NCBI RefSeq assembly: GCF_004345785.1
Contig: NZ_SLXI01000002.1
Location: 74,470 to 138,469, forward strand
Source: Bisgaardia hudsonensis
GTDB taxonomy: Bacteria; Pseudomonadota; Gammaproteobacteria; Enterobacterales; Pasteurellaceae
Length of the DNA stretch: 64,000 nucleotides
Direction: 5' to 3'
Below, piece by piece: positions 28,558-39,538 of the stretch; positions within the stretch are counted from its first letter, which is position 1, and each line of letters begins with the position of its first letter. The notes beneath the pieces were generated by a model that saw nothing but the letters and a program-made list of their open reading frames with translations, was not told the origin of the DNA and searched no databases. Position numbers and translations under genes: made by a program.

Positions 28558-31500
28558 ATGCAGGTCACTAGAAGAAAGTTCTTTAAGATCTGTGCAGGAG
28601 GTATGGCGGGAACATCAGCTGCGATGCTAGGTTTTACACCTTCTACGGCATTAGCAGCACCTCGCCAATACAAATTATTACGAGCGAAAGAAACTCGTAA
28701 TACCTGTACTTATTGTGCTGTTGGTTGTGGAATGTTGATGTATAGTCTTGGTGATGGTGCAAAAAATGCTAGGGCAAAACTATTTCACATTGAAGGCGAT
28801 CCAGATCATCCTGTCAGTCGTGGTTCACTTTGTCCTAAAGGGGCGGGTGCCGTTGATTTTGTAAATAGCCCAAATCGATTAAAATACCCAGAATATCGAG
28901 CTCCAGGTTCAGATAAATGGGTAAGAATGTCTTGGGATGAAGCATTACATCGTATTGCTAAATTATTAAAAGAAGATCGTGATGCTAATTTCCAAGAAAA
29001 AAATGCAGAGGGTACAACAGTTAATCGTTGGATTACAACGGGTATGCTATGTGCTTCTGCGGCAAGTAATGAAACTTGCTTATTAACTCATAAATGGGGT
29101 CGTGCCTTAGGTATGGTGGTTTTAGATAACCAAGGAAGTACTTGCCACGGTCCGACTGTTACCAGTCTAGGTCCTTCTTTTGGCCGTGGTGCAATGACTA
29201 ACCACTGGGTTGATATTAAAAATGCCAATGTCGTGGTTGCGATGGGAGCAAACCCTGCGGAAGCTCACCCTGTTGGTTTTAAATGGGTTGTAGAAGCGAA
29301 AAAGCAAAATAATGCTAAGCTATTAGTTGTTGATCCGAGATTTAATCGTACTGCGGCGGTATCTGATTTTTATGCAGCTATTCGTGCGGGATCAGATATT
29401 GCTTTCTTGCTTGGGGTAATTCGTTATTTATTAGCAAATGATAAGATTCAACATGAGTATGTTAAACATTACACTAATGCGAGTTTCTTAGTAGATGAAG
29501 GTTTTAAATTTGAAGATGGTTTATTCTCTGGTTATGATGAAACCACTCGTAGCTATGATAAAGCTACTTGGCGTTATCAATTTGAAGTAAATGGTGAACC
29601 AAAACGTGATTTAACTTTACAAGATCCACGCTGTGTAATTAATTTATTACGTGAGCATGTTGAGCGTTATACGCCTGAAATGGTTGAAACGATTACAGGG
29701 GTAAAACAAAAAGATTTTCAATATTTCTGTGAAACTGTTGGTGCAACCGCGGCACCAGATAAAACAACCTCTTTCCTTTATGCATTAGGCTGGACTCAAC
29801 ATTCTGTGGGAACACAAAATATTCGTTCTATGGCGATGATTCAGCTATTGTTAGGTAACATTGGTATGGCTGGCGGTGGCGTGAATGCCTTACGTGGACA
29901 TTCCAATGTACAAGGAGCGACTGATCTTGGATTATATCCACATACTTTACCTGCTTATTTAAAATTACCACAAGAAAAACACCGCACTTTAGAAGAATAT
30001 CTCTCAAGCGTTACTCCTAAACAGATTGGGGAAGGGCAAGTTAATTACTGGAAAAATACACCTAAATTTATGGTTAGCCTACTCAAGACATTCTATGGCG
30101 ATAACGCTACAAAAGACAATGAGTTTGGTTTCCAATATTTGCCTAAGTGGGATATTCGTTATGATCCTTATCGTTATATGGATATGATGAATCATGGCAA
30201 AGTAAATGGTTATATTTGTCAAGGTTTTAATCCTGTTGCATCTTTCCCTGATAAAAATCGAGTGGTTAGTGCATTAAGTAAATTAAAATTTTTGGTGATT
30301 TGTGATCCTATTGAGACAGCGACTTCAAATTTCTGGCAAAATCACGGTGAAATGAATGACGTTAATCCTGCCGATATTCAAACAGAAGTCTTTCGTTTAC
30401 CGACTACTTGTTTTGCCGAAGAAGATGGCTCTATTGCAAACTCTGGTCGTTGGTTGCAATGGCACTGGAAAGCAAGTGAACCACCAGCAGAAGCAAAACC
30501 TGATGTTGATATTCTTTCTGAATTACGTGAGATTTTACTTGAAATGTATCATAAAGAAGGTGGTGTTGGTTTAGAAAGTTTTGAAGCAATGCAATGGAAT
30601 TATGCTAATCCATTAGAGCCGAAAGCAGATGAATTAGCAAAAGAAAATAATGGTTATGCGTTAGAAGATCTTTATGATACTAATGGTAATTTAATAGCAA
30701 GAAAAGGAGAGTTACTTTCTACTTTTGCTCACTTACGTGATGATGGCTCGACTGCTGCTGGTTGTTGGATCTTTACAGGTCAATGGACTGAAAAAGGTAA
30801 CCAAATGGCAAATCGAGATAATTCTGATCCATCAGGTTTAGGTAATACCTTAGGTTGGTCTTTTGCTTGGCCTGCTAACCGTCGTGTACTTTATAATCGA
30901 GCAAGTGCAGATTTGTCTGGTAAGCCTTGGGATAAAAAACGTCAATTAGTAAAATGGAATGGTAAAAACTGGAACTATGTTGATGTGGCAGATTTTGGTA
31001 ATGCTCCACCGAATACCAAAACCGCACCATTTATTATGCAACCAGATGGCGTAGGTGGGATTTTTGGCTTAAATCGTATTGGCGATGGTCCGTTCCCTGA
31101 ACATTATGAGCCATTAGAAAGCCCAATCGGAACAAATCCATTACATCCAAATGTGATTTCAAATCCTGTTGCTCGTATTTTGGAAAATGATAAAGATACC
31201 TTTGGTAAAGCTGATGAATTCCCTTATGTGGCGACAACATATAGTTTAACTGAACATTTCCATTGTTGGACAGGACAATCACTATTGAACGTTATTGCTC
31301 AACCTGAACAATTCGCAGAGATTGGTGAAGATCTTGCAAAAGAAAAAGGAATTCAGGTAGGCGATTATGTGAAAATTTGGTCAAAACGTGGCTATATTAA
31401 AGCGGTTGCAGTTGTGACTAAACGTCTAAGAACACTTGATATTAATGGTAAAAAAGTGCATACCATAGGGTTACCTGTGCATTGGAGTTTTAGCACTGTT

Positions 31501-31611
31501 GGTAAGAAAGGTTTTGTGACTAATACATTAACGCCTCGTGTTGGTGATGCTAATACGCAAACACCTGAATATAAAACTTTCTTAGTTAATATTGAAAAAG
31601 TGGGGGCATAA
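28558..31611 (+). CDS. fdxG: Formate dehydrogenase-N alpha subunit, cysteine form
   Basis: The catalytic bis-MGD molybdenum subunit, which oxidises formate in the periplasm. The 1017-residue precursor has a Tat signal ([11 protein letters not shown]), a [4Fe-4S] motif ([12 protein letters not shown] to CPKGAG, residues 50-95) and the conserved [12 protein letters not shown] segment. E. coli FdnG and H. influenzae FdxG carry selenocysteine encoded by UGA at this position; here residue 196 is Cys, encoded TGC at 29143-29145, so no recoding is needed. The rest closely follows FdnG ([32 protein letters not shown]). First gene of fdxGHI-fdhE. Confidence 0.96.
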   Translation: MQVTRRKFFKICAGGMAGTSAAMLGFTPSTALAAPRQYKLLRAKETRNTCTYCAVGCGMLMYSLGDGAKNARAKLFHIEGDPDHPVSRGSLCPKGAGAVDFVNSPNRLKYPEYRAPGSDKWVRMSWDEALHRIAKLLKEDRDANFQEKNAEGTTVNRWITTGMLCASAASNETCLLTHKWGRALGMVVLDNQGSTCHGPTVTSLGPSFGRGAMTNHWVDIKNANVVVAMGANPAEAHPVGFKWVVEAKKQNNAKLLVVDPRFNRTAAVSDFYAAIRAGSDIAFLLGVIRYLLANDKIQHEYVKHYTNASFLVDEGFKFEDGLFSGYDETTRSYDKATWRYQFEVNGEPKRDLTLQDPRCVINLLREHVERYTPEMVETITGVKQKDFQYFCETVGATAAPDKTTSFLYALGWTQHSVGTQNIRSMAMIQLLLGNIGMAGGGVNALRGHSNVQGATDLGLYPHTLPAYLKLPQEKHRTLEEYLSSVTPKQIGEGQVNYWKNTPKFMVSLLKTFYGDNATKDNEFGFQYLPKWDIRYDPYRYMDMMNHGKVNGYICQGFNPVASFPDKNRVVSALSKLKFLVICDPIETATSNFWQNHGEMNDVNPADIQTEVFRLPTTCFAEEDGSIANSGRWLQWHWKASEPPAEAKPDVDILSELREILLEMYHKEGGVGLESFEAMQWNYANPLEPKADELAKENNGYALEDLYDTNGNLIARKGELLSTFAHLRDDGSTAAGCWIFTGQWTEKGNQMANRDNSDPSGLGNTLGWSFAWPANRRVLYNRASADLSGKPWDKKRQLVKWNGKNWNYVDVADFGNAPPNTKTAPFIMQPDGVGGIFGLNRIGDGPFPEHYEPLESPIGTNPLHPNVISNPVARILENDKDTFGKADEFPYVATTYSLTEHFHCWTGQSLLNVIAQPEQFAEIGEDLAKEKGIQVGDYVKIWSKRGYIKAVAVVTKRLRTLDINGKKVHTIGLPVHWSFSTVGKKGFVTNTLTPRVGDANTQTPEYKTFLVNIEKVGA

Positions 31612-31612
31612 T

Positions 31613-32518
31613 ATGAGTAATGTTCAATCTCAAGATGTAATTAAAGCTTCTGCAACATCAGCATTAACACCTCCACCTCAAGCTAGGGATCATCAAGTTG
31701 AAGTTGCAAAATTAATTGATGTAACAACTTGTATTGGTTGTAAGGCTTGTCAAGTTGCTTGTTCAGAATGGAATGATTTGCGTACAGAACCACAAGCTTG
31801 TGTGGGAACTTATGATAATCCAATTGATATGAATGCTAAAGCTTGGACAGTCATGAAGTTTAATGAGGTAGAGGAAAATGGTCGTTTAGAGTGGCTAATT
31901 CGTAAAGATGGTTGTATGCATTGCTCTGAACCAGGTTGTTTGAAATCTTGTCCATCACCAGGTGCGATTATTCAATATGCAAATGGTATTGTTGATTTTC
32001 AATCTGATAAATGTATTGGTTGTGGCTATTGTATTGCAGGTTGTCCATTTAATGTGCCTCGAATGAATCCTGAAGATAACCGTGTGTATAAATGTACATT
32101 ATGTGTTGATCGGGTAAGTGTTGGTCAAGAGCCTGCTTGTGTGAAAACTTGTCCTACTGGCGCTATTCATTTTGGTAGTAAAGAAGAGATGAAAAATTAC
32201 GCAGAAACGCGTATTGCTGATTTGAAATCTCGAGGCTATAAAAATGCAGGATTATATGATCCTGAAGGTGTAGGTGGTACACATGTTATGTATGTTTTAC
32301 ATCATGCCGATCGACCAGAGATTTATTCGGGATTACCAAAAGATCCACATATTGATCCAACAATTAAGATTTGGAAAGACTTCTTGAAACCTGTTGCTGC
32401 GGTCGCTTTTGGCGGTATTGTATTGAGTGAAGTTGCACATTATATTGCAGTAGGACCGAATACTGAGGAACTTGATGAACATGAAGATGAAAAGCATAAT
32501 GGAGGTAAACATGAGTAA
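31613..32518 (+). CDS. fdxH: Formate dehydrogenase iron-sulfur (beta) subunit
   Basis: Passes electrons from FdxG to the membrane cytochrome. The 301-residue protein has four ferredoxin clusters: [40 protein letters not shown] and [20 protein letters not shown]. Near the C terminus, a single membrane helix ([18 protein letters not shown]) anchors it. The start is ATG 31613, one base past the fdxG stop, with GTGGGGG upstream, rather than an ATG seven codons earlier inside fdxG. Its last 8 bases overlap fdxI. Confidence 0.95.
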   Translation: MSNVQSQDVIKASATSALTPPPQARDHQVEVAKLIDVTTCIGCKACQVACSEWNDLRTEPQACVGTYDNPIDMNAKAWTVMKFNEVEENGRLEWLIRKDGCMHCSEPGCLKSCPSPGAIIQYANGIVDFQSDKCIGCGYCIAGCPFNVPRMNPEDNRVYKCTLCVDRVSVGQEPACVKTCPTGAIHFGSKEEMKNYAETRIADLKSRGYKNAGLYDPEGVGGTHVMYVLHHADRPEIYSGLPKDPHIDPTIKIWKDFLKPVAAVAFGGIVLSEVAHYIAVGPNTEELDEHEDEKHNGGKHE

Positions 32519-33200
32519 GATTAAGATCAAAGACGATCAAAAGGTCATACGTCATAAACTTCCTGCGCGTTTAAGTCATTGGTTGTTAGTAATCTGTTTC
32601 TTTACAACTGGCTTATCTGGATTAGCATTTTTCTTTCCTGATTTCTCTTGGTTGACGGAAATTTTAGGTAATCCTCGCATTGCAAGATTTATTCATCCAT
32701 TTACAGGACTTGTAATGTTTGTTGCTTTTATTAATTTAGCTTTAATTTATTGGAAACATAATATTCCAGAAAAAAATGACTGGGTATGGTTGAAAAATAT
32801 TAAAGAAGTATTAAAAGGTAATGAGCATGCTGTTTCTGATAATGGAAAATATAATCTTGGTCAAAAAATGTTATTTTGGTCGTTAATTTTGGCGATGATG
32901 ACATTGTTAGTGACGGGGATTATTATGTGGCGACAATATTTTTCACACAATTTCCCTATTCCAGTTATTCGAATTGCTATTTTACTTCATTCTGCCAGTG
33001 CATTTATGTTGTTTACCGGTATTATGGTACATATTTATATGGCATTTTGGGTTAAAGGTTCAATTCGAGGAATGATTGAAGGTTGGGTTACGGCTCGTTG
33101 GGCAAAAAAACATCATCCACGTTGGTTTAGAGAGGATGTTTTACCTGAACTAGAAAAATCAATAATTGAAAAAGAGAATAGCTTAAAAAGAGAGCAATAA
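32511..33200 (+). CDS. fdxI: Formate dehydrogenase cytochrome b556 (gamma) subunit
   Basis: A four-helix di-heme membrane subunit that reduces the quinone pool. In its 229 residues, histidines for heme lie in [37 protein letters not shown] and [11 protein letters not shown]. The start at 32511 has GGAGG at 32501-32505; longer in-frame starts would lie within fdxH. The 8-bp overlap implies coupled translation. An uptake-signal hairpin terminates the unit 13 bp downstream. Confidence 0.94.
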   Translation: MSKIKIKDDQKVIRHKLPARLSHWLLVICFFTTGLSGLAFFFPDFSWLTEILGNPRIARFIHPFTGLVMFVAFINLALIYWKHNIPEKNDWVWLKNIKEVLKGNEHAVSDNGKYNLGQKMLFWSLILAMMTLLVTGIIMWRQYFSHNFPIPVIRIAILLHSASAFMLFTGIMVHIYMAFWVKGSIRGMIEGWVTARWAKKHHPRWFREDVLPELEKSIIEKENSLKREQ

Positions 33201-33212
33201 ATAGGGCTAAAT

Positions 33213-33240
33213 AAGTGCGGTAATATTTACCGCACTTTTA
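33213..33240 (+). terminator. Uptake-signal hairpin after fdxI
   Basis: Two complete uptake signals make perfect 11-bp arms (33213-33223, 33227-33237) with a TAT loop, followed by TTTA. Likely partial or full terminator between fdxI and fdhE. Confidence 0.85.
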
Positions 33241-33285
33241 GTTTAAATGATTAATCATTGATATTACTAATATAGAAATCTAATT

Positions 33286-34197
33286 ATGAGTATTAAAATT
33301 TTACCAAAAGAACAGATTCAACAAAATGCAAATAACCCTTATTCACCACCACTTTTATTTGGTAATTCAAAAAAAATTTATCAACGCCGTATAGAGCGAT
33401 TACAAAAACTTGCCGTTAATCATCCTATGGCGGATTACTTACTTTTTGTTTCTAAAATTGTTGAGAGTCAGTTAAGTATTATGAATAGAGCTGATTCCTT
33501 TGATATTGTATTACCAGAACAATTATCAGACATTATGCCATTGCACGTTAGCTCTTGGAAACGTGATCAACATTGGCAACAGATTCTTATGATGTTGTTA
33601 TCTGATGTGAAGTTAGAGGCAAATGAAGTAATTTTGGCGACTATTGATTGGTTAGAAAAATCTTCTAGTAGTGAATTAGAGCGGTTAGCGGATCAGTTAT
33701 TAAAGCAAGAGATTAGTTCCGTAGGAACTGATAAAGCTATTTTTATTTGGGCGGCACTTTCTGTTTATTGGCAATTGTTGACACAGAAAATATCACATAA
33801 TGCGATAATGGAAAATAGTGATAATTTGCATATTTGTCCTGTTTGTGGGTCTGCACCTGTATCGAGTGTGATTCAAATTGGGGCAACACAAGGTCTTCGT
33901 TATTTACATTGCTCTTTATGTGAAACTGAGTGGAATATGGTGCGATCAAAATGTTCTAATTGTGAGCAAACTGGCCAATTAGATTATTGGTCTATTGATA
34001 GCGAGTTTTCAGCAATTAAAGCTGAAAGTTGTGGTGATTGCCATACTTACCTTAAGGCATTTTATCAAGAAAAAGATGCTGATATTGATGCTATCGCAGA
34101 TGATTTGGCGAGTATTTTCTTAGATATCGAAATGGAAGAAAAAGGCTTTGCTCGTAGTGGTGTAAACCCATTTCTTTTTTCTAGTGAAGAACAATAA
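33286..34197 (+). CDS. fdhE: Formate dehydrogenase accessory protein FdhE
   Basis: A cytoplasmic maturation factor for the respiratory formate dehydrogenases; E. coli FdhE binds iron and interacts with the catalytic subunit. In the 303-residue protein the conserved cysteine pairs are CPVCGSAP, CSLCETEW, CSNCEQTG and CGDCHTYL, a rubredoxin-like set. It follows the fdxGHI terminator hairpin by 46 bp, so it may have its own promoter or use readthrough. Confidence 0.93.
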   Translation: MSIKILPKEQIQQNANNPYSPPLLFGNSKKIYQRRIERLQKLAVNHPMADYLLFVSKIVESQLSIMNRADSFDIVLPEQLSDIMPLHVSSWKRDQHWQQILMMLLSDVKLEANEVILATIDWLEKSSSSELERLADQLLKQEISSVGTDKAIFIWAALSVYWQLLTQKISHNAIMENSDNLHICPVCGSAPVSSVIQIGATQGLRYLHCSLCETEWNMVRSKCSNCEQTGQLDYWSIDSEFSAIKAESCGDCHTYLKAFYQEKDADIDAIADDLASIFLDIEMEEKGFARSGVNPFLFSSEEQ

Positions 34198-34342
34198 TCT
34201 AAATTTTTATCAGTTAGGATAATTAGGGGATTTAGTATAGAATATTGGCATTAAGTAATAAAATAAGGTATACCGTATTTTAATCATTTCTTTATACAAA
34301 AATAATATGCTATTTAAATCTTCTATTATTGGCGAATAACTG

Positions 34343-35590
34343 ATGAGAAAAGAAAATAATTTAATTAATAAAAAATCTCACATTGATCACTGCGTTGATT
34401 GTGATACGGTAGTTTCTATTCCTTTTCTCTCTGAATATCAACAAGCTGAATGCCCTCGTTGTCATAATACGGTTATCTCTGGAAGTCGTTGGGGACTACG
34501 TCGTTGTTCAATAGTCGCATTATCAATTTTAATTTTATTGCCATTTGCTTTAAATTATCCTTTATTAAGCATTGATTTATTTGGTTCAAAGATAGATGCA
34601 TCGGTTTGGCAAGGTATATGGAAAATGGCGACTAATGGTTATCCTTATACCGCTTTTTTAATTTTGATTTGTTCTGTTATTGCACCACTTTTCTTTGTTA
34701 TTTTAATTCTTATGTTGCGTATTTCTCAACTTTTGAAAATTCAACCTCGTAATGTGCTTATTACATTAGGTTATATTCAACCTTGGGTTATGTTTGATGT
34801 GTATTTTGTTGCATTAGGGGTAACCATTTTTAAGGTTCGCGAATACGCTTCTTTGTATATTGATATTTATCTCATTGCTTTTATTTGTACTACTATCTTA
34901 ATTACATTATTGTTTATTAAATTAAATTTAAAATCCCTTTGGTATGATTTTTATCCTGAACATAAAGTGTTAAATAGAAATTTAATTACTAAACCATTTT
35001 TATGTACAACTTGTGAATATACATTTCAAAATGCTTATTTTGATAAAAAAGGCAATCAATGTTGTCCTCGTTGTCAAACTATTATTCAGCAATCCTTCGA
35101 TATTAAATTACAACGAACTTGGGCAACGTTAATTGCCGGCATTATTATGCTTATTCCAGCTAATTTACTTCCTATCTCTATTGTTTATGTAAATGGGGTG
35201 GCTACTGCTGATACCTTGATGTCTGGTGTGTTATCTTTTATTAATACAGGAAGCTATTTTATTGCTTTTATTGTTTTTTTCGCCAGTATTTTTGTACCTG
35301 TTAGCAAAATTCTAATTATGCTATATTTACTTACCTGTATTCATTTTAAAATTAAACAAAATATTAAATGGCAAATGAAACTATTACATATTGTTCATTT
35401 TGTCGGTCGTTGGTCAATGTTAGATCTTTTTGTTTTAGCATTAATGATGTCACTTGTTAGTCGAGGACAGATTATTGATTTTTCAGTAGGGCCTGCGGCA
35501 TTTTATTTTGGTATTGCTGTTTTTTTAACGATGATTTCAACTTCTCAATTTGATAGCCGGTTACTTTGGAAAATTTATGACAGAAAATAA
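34343..35590 (+). CDS. letA: PqiA-family membrane protein LetA
   Basis: The inner-membrane partner of the MCE tunnel protein LetB, implicated in lipid traffic between membranes. In 415 residues, two homologous halves each start with a zinc-ribbon-like cysteine cluster (HCVDCDTVV to CPRCHNTV; CTTCEYTF to CPRCQTII) and continue with four hydrophobic helices. This is the PqiA/YebS layout. letB starts inside its last codons. PqiA is the alternative name, but the seven-MCE partner supports LetA (YebS). Confidence 0.87.
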   Translation: MRKENNLINKKSHIDHCVDCDTVVSIPFLSEYQQAECPRCHNTVISGSRWGLRRCSIVALSILILLPFALNYPLLSIDLFGSKIDASVWQGIWKMATNGYPYTAFLILICSVIAPLFFVILILMLRISQLLKIQPRNVLITLGYIQPWVMFDVYFVALGVTIFKVREYASLYIDIYLIAFICTTILITLLFIKLNLKSLWYDFYPEHKVLNRNLITKPFLCTTCEYTFQNAYFDKKGNQCCPRCQTIIQQSFDIKLQRTWATLIAGIIMLIPANLLPISIVYVNGVATADTLMSGVLSFINTGSYFIAFIVFFASIFVPVSKILIMLYLLTCIHFKIKQNIKWQMKLLHIVHFVGRWSMLDLFVLALMMSLVSRGQIIDFSVGPAAFYFGIAVFLTMISTSQFDSRLLWKIYDRK

Positions 35591-38264
35591 TCAACATAAT
35601 ATAGATAATCATCTTTATAAAGATGTTGCTGCTACTATTCGTAAGAAAAGAAGAATATCACCTTTTTGGCTATTACCTTTTATAGCGTTATGTATTGGTG
35701 CATTACTTTTTGTTCAGATTATTCAAGAGCAAGGTACAAATATTAAAATTGTTTTTGATAATGGTGATGGTTTGGTTGCCGGTAAGACTCCTATTCGTTA
35801 TCAAGGATTGCAGATAGGGGTTGTGAAGAAAGTTAATTTTACTGATAATCTTCAGAAAGTTGAAGTTCGAGCAAATATTTATCCAGAGGCAACAGAAGTA
35901 TTAAAAGAGAATACAAAGTTTTGGATTGTTCGACCGACTGCTTCTATTGCGGGTATTTCTGGCATTGATGCTTTGGTTTCAGGTAATTATATTACTTTAC
36001 AACTCGGTGATGGTGATGATGAAGATGAATTTGTTGCTGAACCAGAGGGACCTATTGCTCAGTTAGTTAATGGGGATTTATTATTACATTTAGTCGCTGA
36101 TGATCTAGGATCTATTTCGGCAGGTTCTTCGGTATTTTTTAAAAAAATTCCAGTGGGAAAAGTTTATGGCTATCATTTTATTAAAGGAACTCAAACAGTT
36201 TTAATTGATATCGTGATTGATAAGGCTTATACCCATTTTGTTAAATCAGATAGTCGTTTTTGGAATATTAGTGGTATTAATGCAAATCTTGATTCTTCGG
36301 GGTTTTCTCTGAAAGTAGACAGTTTGAATGCCGTAGTTCAGGGGGCGATTACATTTGATTCTCCAGAGAAAAGTGAAATAGCTAAGAATAATGCAGAATT
36401 TAAGCTATATGATGATTTCATTTCAGCAAAACGTGGATTTGAAATTACGGTAGATCTTAGTCATATTCCTAAAATTGATTTAACTAATAAGTTTGATGTT
36501 TATTATCAAAATGTCAAAATAGGATCGATGTTAGATTATGTTGCAAAAGATGAGGCTAACGAATCTGAAGCTAATGGTCTCAATCAAAACACTATGAAAG
36601 CAGAGGAAGTGAGATTATTAATTGATCCCAATATGAGACACTTATTTAAAGAAAATACAAAAATTGTATTGAGAAAAAATAAGTTAAATTTGGCAAGTTT
36701 AAAAAATATTAATACATTACTAAGAGATAATTATTTGGATGTTATTCCAGGAGAGGGAAAAGCACAGGAAACATTTACAGCAATTAATGCACAAGATTTA
36801 CTGTTGCAACAATCTGGTTCCTTGTTGATTACCTTAACTGCACCAGAAACTTACGGGGTAGGTAAGGGTGAACCTGTTTATTATAATAATATTAAAATTG
36901 GTGAGATTGTAACACAAAAAGTTGATATTGATTCAGTTACATTTTCAGTTGTTATTTTGGAACAATTTAAGCATTTAATAAAAAAAGATACTTTATTTGT
37001 TGCCGCTTCTAATTTGGAAGTAAGTGTTGGTATTGATGGTTTAAAAATGGAAGCCGCAACACCTGAAAAATGGTTAGAAGGTGGGATTCGTGTTATTGCT
37101 GGTAAAAAAAATGAAGGAAAGCCTGAACAACGTTATCATTTATATAAAAGTTTAAGTTATGCTGAAATGGGTATTTTAGATACTCAGCTACAACCGAGCA
37201 TAACATTAAAAACAAGTAATTTACCAAGTATTAGTTCAGGGTCTTTAGTGCTTTATCGACAATATGAAGTTGGTAAGATTCTTGATATTAGACCTACATT
37301 AAAAAGTTTTGATATTGATGTCTATATTTATCCTAAGTATCAGCATTTATTAACATCAAAAAGTGTGTTTTGGGTTGAAGATGCCGCTAAGATTGATATT
37401 ACTCCACAAGGTATTAGTATTCAAGCAAGCCCTGTTGGACGTTCTTTAAAGGGGGCTATTAGTTTTGATAATATTGGTGGAAAAGATAATAAAACACTTT
37501 ATCCTAGTGAAATAAGAGCAAAATCAGCAGGACAGGTAATTACTTTGATGTCAGATGATGCAACTTATTTAAGTAAAGGTATGGCATTACGCTATATGGG
37601 ATTAAATGTCGGACAAATTGAAAATATTGTTTTAACAAAACAAAATAAAGTACAAGCGACTGCTTTGATTAATGGTGATTATATGAAATTAATTGCTAAA
37701 AGTGGCAGTAAATTTAAAGTTATTTCACCCGAAATTTCCGCAGGGGGAATCCAAAATTTAGAGACTATATTACAACCTTATATTGATATTGAAGTAGGGA
37801 CAGGAAGTCCCCAAAATAGCTTTGCATTACAGCAATCAGCACCAAATAATCAAAAATATGCTACGGGCTTTCCTTTGGTACTTGAAATATCTGATGCATC
37901 TAATATTACGAAAGGTTCACCTATAATGTATCGTGGTGTTGATGTTGGTATTGTTAATAGAATGGAGTTAAATAAGTTAGGTGATCGCGTGTTAGTTTAT
38001 ATTACCATAGCGAATAAACATAAGCATTTGGTAAGACAAAATACAGAATTTTGGATCTCCGCTGGTTATGGAATGGAAATTGGTTTTAGAGGCTTATCAA
38101 TTAATACAGGAAGTGTGCAACAACTACTAAAAGGGGGAATTTCCTTTTCGACACCTTCTGGAACAGTTGTGCAACCTATGGCTAAAGCTAATCAGCATTT
38201 TCTTCTACAAGTGAAAAAACCTGTGGGATCAGCAGATTGGAATTTAGGAATATTAAAAGAGTAG
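35577..38264 (+). CDS. letB: MCE-family lipid tunnel protein LetB, seven MCE domains
   Basis: A periplasm-spanning MCE protein anchored by one helix (ISPFWLLPFIALCIGALLFV). Seven MCE domains can be counted from their VxxGxPVxYxGxxVG-like motifs: GLVAGKTPIRYQGLQIG, ISAGSSVFFKKIPVG, DLTNKFDVYYQNVKIG, GVGKGEPVYYNNIKIG, ISSGSLVLYRQYEVG, YLSKGMALRYMGLNVG and ITKGSPIMYRGVDVG. Seven domains and 895 residues match LetB (YebT; seven), not PqiB (three). The start at 35577 (MTENNQHN) overlaps letA by 14 bases. Confidence 0.92.
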   Translation: MTENNQHNIDNHLYKDVAATIRKKRRISPFWLLPFIALCIGALLFVQIIQEQGTNIKIVFDNGDGLVAGKTPIRYQGLQIGVVKKVNFTDNLQKVEVRANIYPEATEVLKENTKFWIVRPTASIAGISGIDALVSGNYITLQLGDGDDEDEFVAEPEGPIAQLVNGDLLLHLVADDLGSISAGSSVFFKKIPVGKVYGYHFIKGTQTVLIDIVIDKAYTHFVKSDSRFWNISGINANLDSSGFSLKVDSLNAVVQGAITFDSPEKSEIAKNNAEFKLYDDFISAKRGFEITVDLSHIPKIDLTNKFDVYYQNVKIGSMLDYVAKDEANESEANGLNQNTMKAEEVRLLIDPNMRHLFKENTKIVLRKNKLNLASLKNINTLLRDNYLDVIPGEGKAQETFTAINAQDLLLQQSGSLLITLTAPETYGVGKGEPVYYNNIKIGEIVTQKVDIDSVTFSVVILEQFKHLIKKDTLFVAASNLEVSVGIDGLKMEAATPEKWLEGGIRVIAGKKNEGKPEQRYHLYKSLSYAEMGILDTQLQPSITLKTSNLPSISSGSLVLYRQYEVGKILDIRPTLKSFDIDVYIYPKYQHLLTSKSVFWVEDAAKIDITPQGISIQASPVGRSLKGAISFDNIGGKDNKTLYPSEIRAKSAGQVITLMSDDATYLSKGMALRYMGLNVGQIENIVLTKQNKVQATALINGDYMKLIAKSGSKFKVISPEISAGGIQNLETILQPYIDIEVGTGSPQNSFALQQSAPNNQKYATGFPLVLEISDASNITKGSPIMYRGVDVGIVNRMELNKLGDRVLVYITIANKHKHLVRQNTEFWISAGYGMEIGFRGLSINTGSVQQLLKGGISFSTPSGTVVQPMAKANQHFLLQVKKPVGSADWNLGILKE

Positions 38265-38298
38265 TTATTGTTTTGATATTAATAGGCTTATAATCAAT

Positions 38299-38336
38299 AA
38301 AAATCCACCGTGTTTTATAAGTGCGGTGGATTTTTT
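38299..38336. terminator. Bidirectional letB/galE terminator
   Basis: 12-bp arms (AAAAATCCACCG and CGGTGGATTTTT) with a 13-nt loop; one arm contains an uptake signal (38319-38327). A- and T-runs serve both convergent genes. Confidence 0.9.
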
Positions 38337-38349
38337 AAGTATTTTTTAA

Positions 38350-39366
38350 TTAGTTTTGATATCCATTAGGATTGTTTTTCTGCCAATTCCAAGTATCTTG
38401 CATCATTTGTTCAAGATTATGTTCTGTTTTCCAGCCTAATTTTTCGAAGGCTTTTTGTGGATCAGAGTAGCAAGTTGCTATATCCCCAGCACGTCTTTCT
38501 ACAAACTTGTAAGGTACTTTAATGTTATTGACCTTTTCAAAGGCTTTAACCATATCTAAAACAGAATATCCGATACCCGTACCTAAATTATAAACATGAT
38601 AGCCTCGATCATCTTGGTGTTTTTCAAGTGCTTTAAGATGACCGATCGCCAGATCAACTACATGTATATAATCTCTAACGCCTGTACCATCTGGCGTGTT
38701 GTAGTCATTGCCAAAAATAGATAATTCAGGTAATTTACCAACGGCTACTTGGCTTATATACGGTAAAAGATTATTTGGAATACCATTAGGATCTTCGCCG
38801 ATTAAGCCACTTTTATGAGCACCAACAGGATTAAAGTAACGTAAAATCACAACACTTAATTGAGGATACGCATTAACGGTGTCTTCTAAAATACGTTCTA
38901 CCATAAATTTTGATGTACCATAAGGGTTAGTTGTGCCACCAACTTTGCAATCTTCCGTAATCGGAATTATTTCAGGATCACCATATACTGTTGCGGATGA
39001 ACTAAATACTAAGTTATTGACATTTGCTTTCAGCATTTCTTCTACAAGGGTAATTGAACCTGTAATATTATTTTGATAGTAATGAAGTGGTTTGCGAACA
39101 CTTTCACCAACGGCTTTTAATCCAGCAAAGTGGATAACTGATTCAATATTATGTTGAGAAAATATTTTTTGTAAAATTGTTCTATCTAAGATATCACCTT
39201 CATAAAAAGTAACTGTTTTACCTGTTATTTTTTCTACTCGTTCTAGTGATATTTTTGAGGAATTTGATAGGTTATCTAAGACAACGATTTCTTTATTTGC
39301 ATTGAGTAATTCAACAACAGTATGCGAGCCTATGTAACCCGCTCCACCTGTAATTAAAATTGCCAT
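38350..39366 (-). CDS. galE: UDP-glucose 4-epimerase
   Basis: Interconverts UDP-glucose and UDP-galactose, needed for galactose-containing lipooligosaccharide as well as galactose use. The 338-residue SDR protein has [15 protein letters not shown], the catalytic Ser-Tyr-Lys set (FSSSATVYG and [12 protein letters not shown]) and [18 protein letters not shown]. No other gal genes are adjacent; in Haemophilus, galE is important for LOS decoration. Shares a terminator with letB. Confidence 0.96.
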   Translation of the reverse strand: MAILITGGAGYIGSHTVVELLNANKEIVVLDNLSNSSKISLERVEKITGKTVTFYEGDILDRTILQKIFSQHNIESVIHFAGLKAVGESVRKPLHYYQNNITGSITLVEEMLKANVNNLVFSSSATVYGDPEIIPITEDCKVGGTTNPYGTSKFMVERILEDTVNAYPQLSVVILRYFNPVGAHKSGLIGEDPNGIPNNLLPYISQVAVGKLPELSIFGNDYNTPDGTGVRDYIHVVDLAIGHLKALEKHQDDRGYHVYNLGTGIGYSVLDMVKAFEKVNNIKVPYKFVERRAGDIATCYSDPQKAFEKLGWKTEHNLEQMMQDTWNWQKNNPNGYQN

Positions 39367-39482
39367 ATTTACTCCTTATCATTTTATTTGTTCATATTTT
39401 GAATGTACGTAATTGTACTATTCTTTTTAAATATTAAAAATAAGATTAGCTAAAACCGCAATTTTATTTGATTAATATTAAT

Positions 39483-39517
39483 AAAAAAGGATAGATAATG
39501 ATCAAATATCTATCCTT
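39483..39517 (-). terminator. ilvE terminator
   Basis: 11-bp arms (AAGGATAGATA and TATCTATCCTT) with a 9-nt loop; on the minus strand it is followed by TTTTTATTAAT, 22 bp past the ilvE stop. Confidence 0.85.
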
Positions 39518-39538
39518 GTTATTTTCTATAATTGAGTG

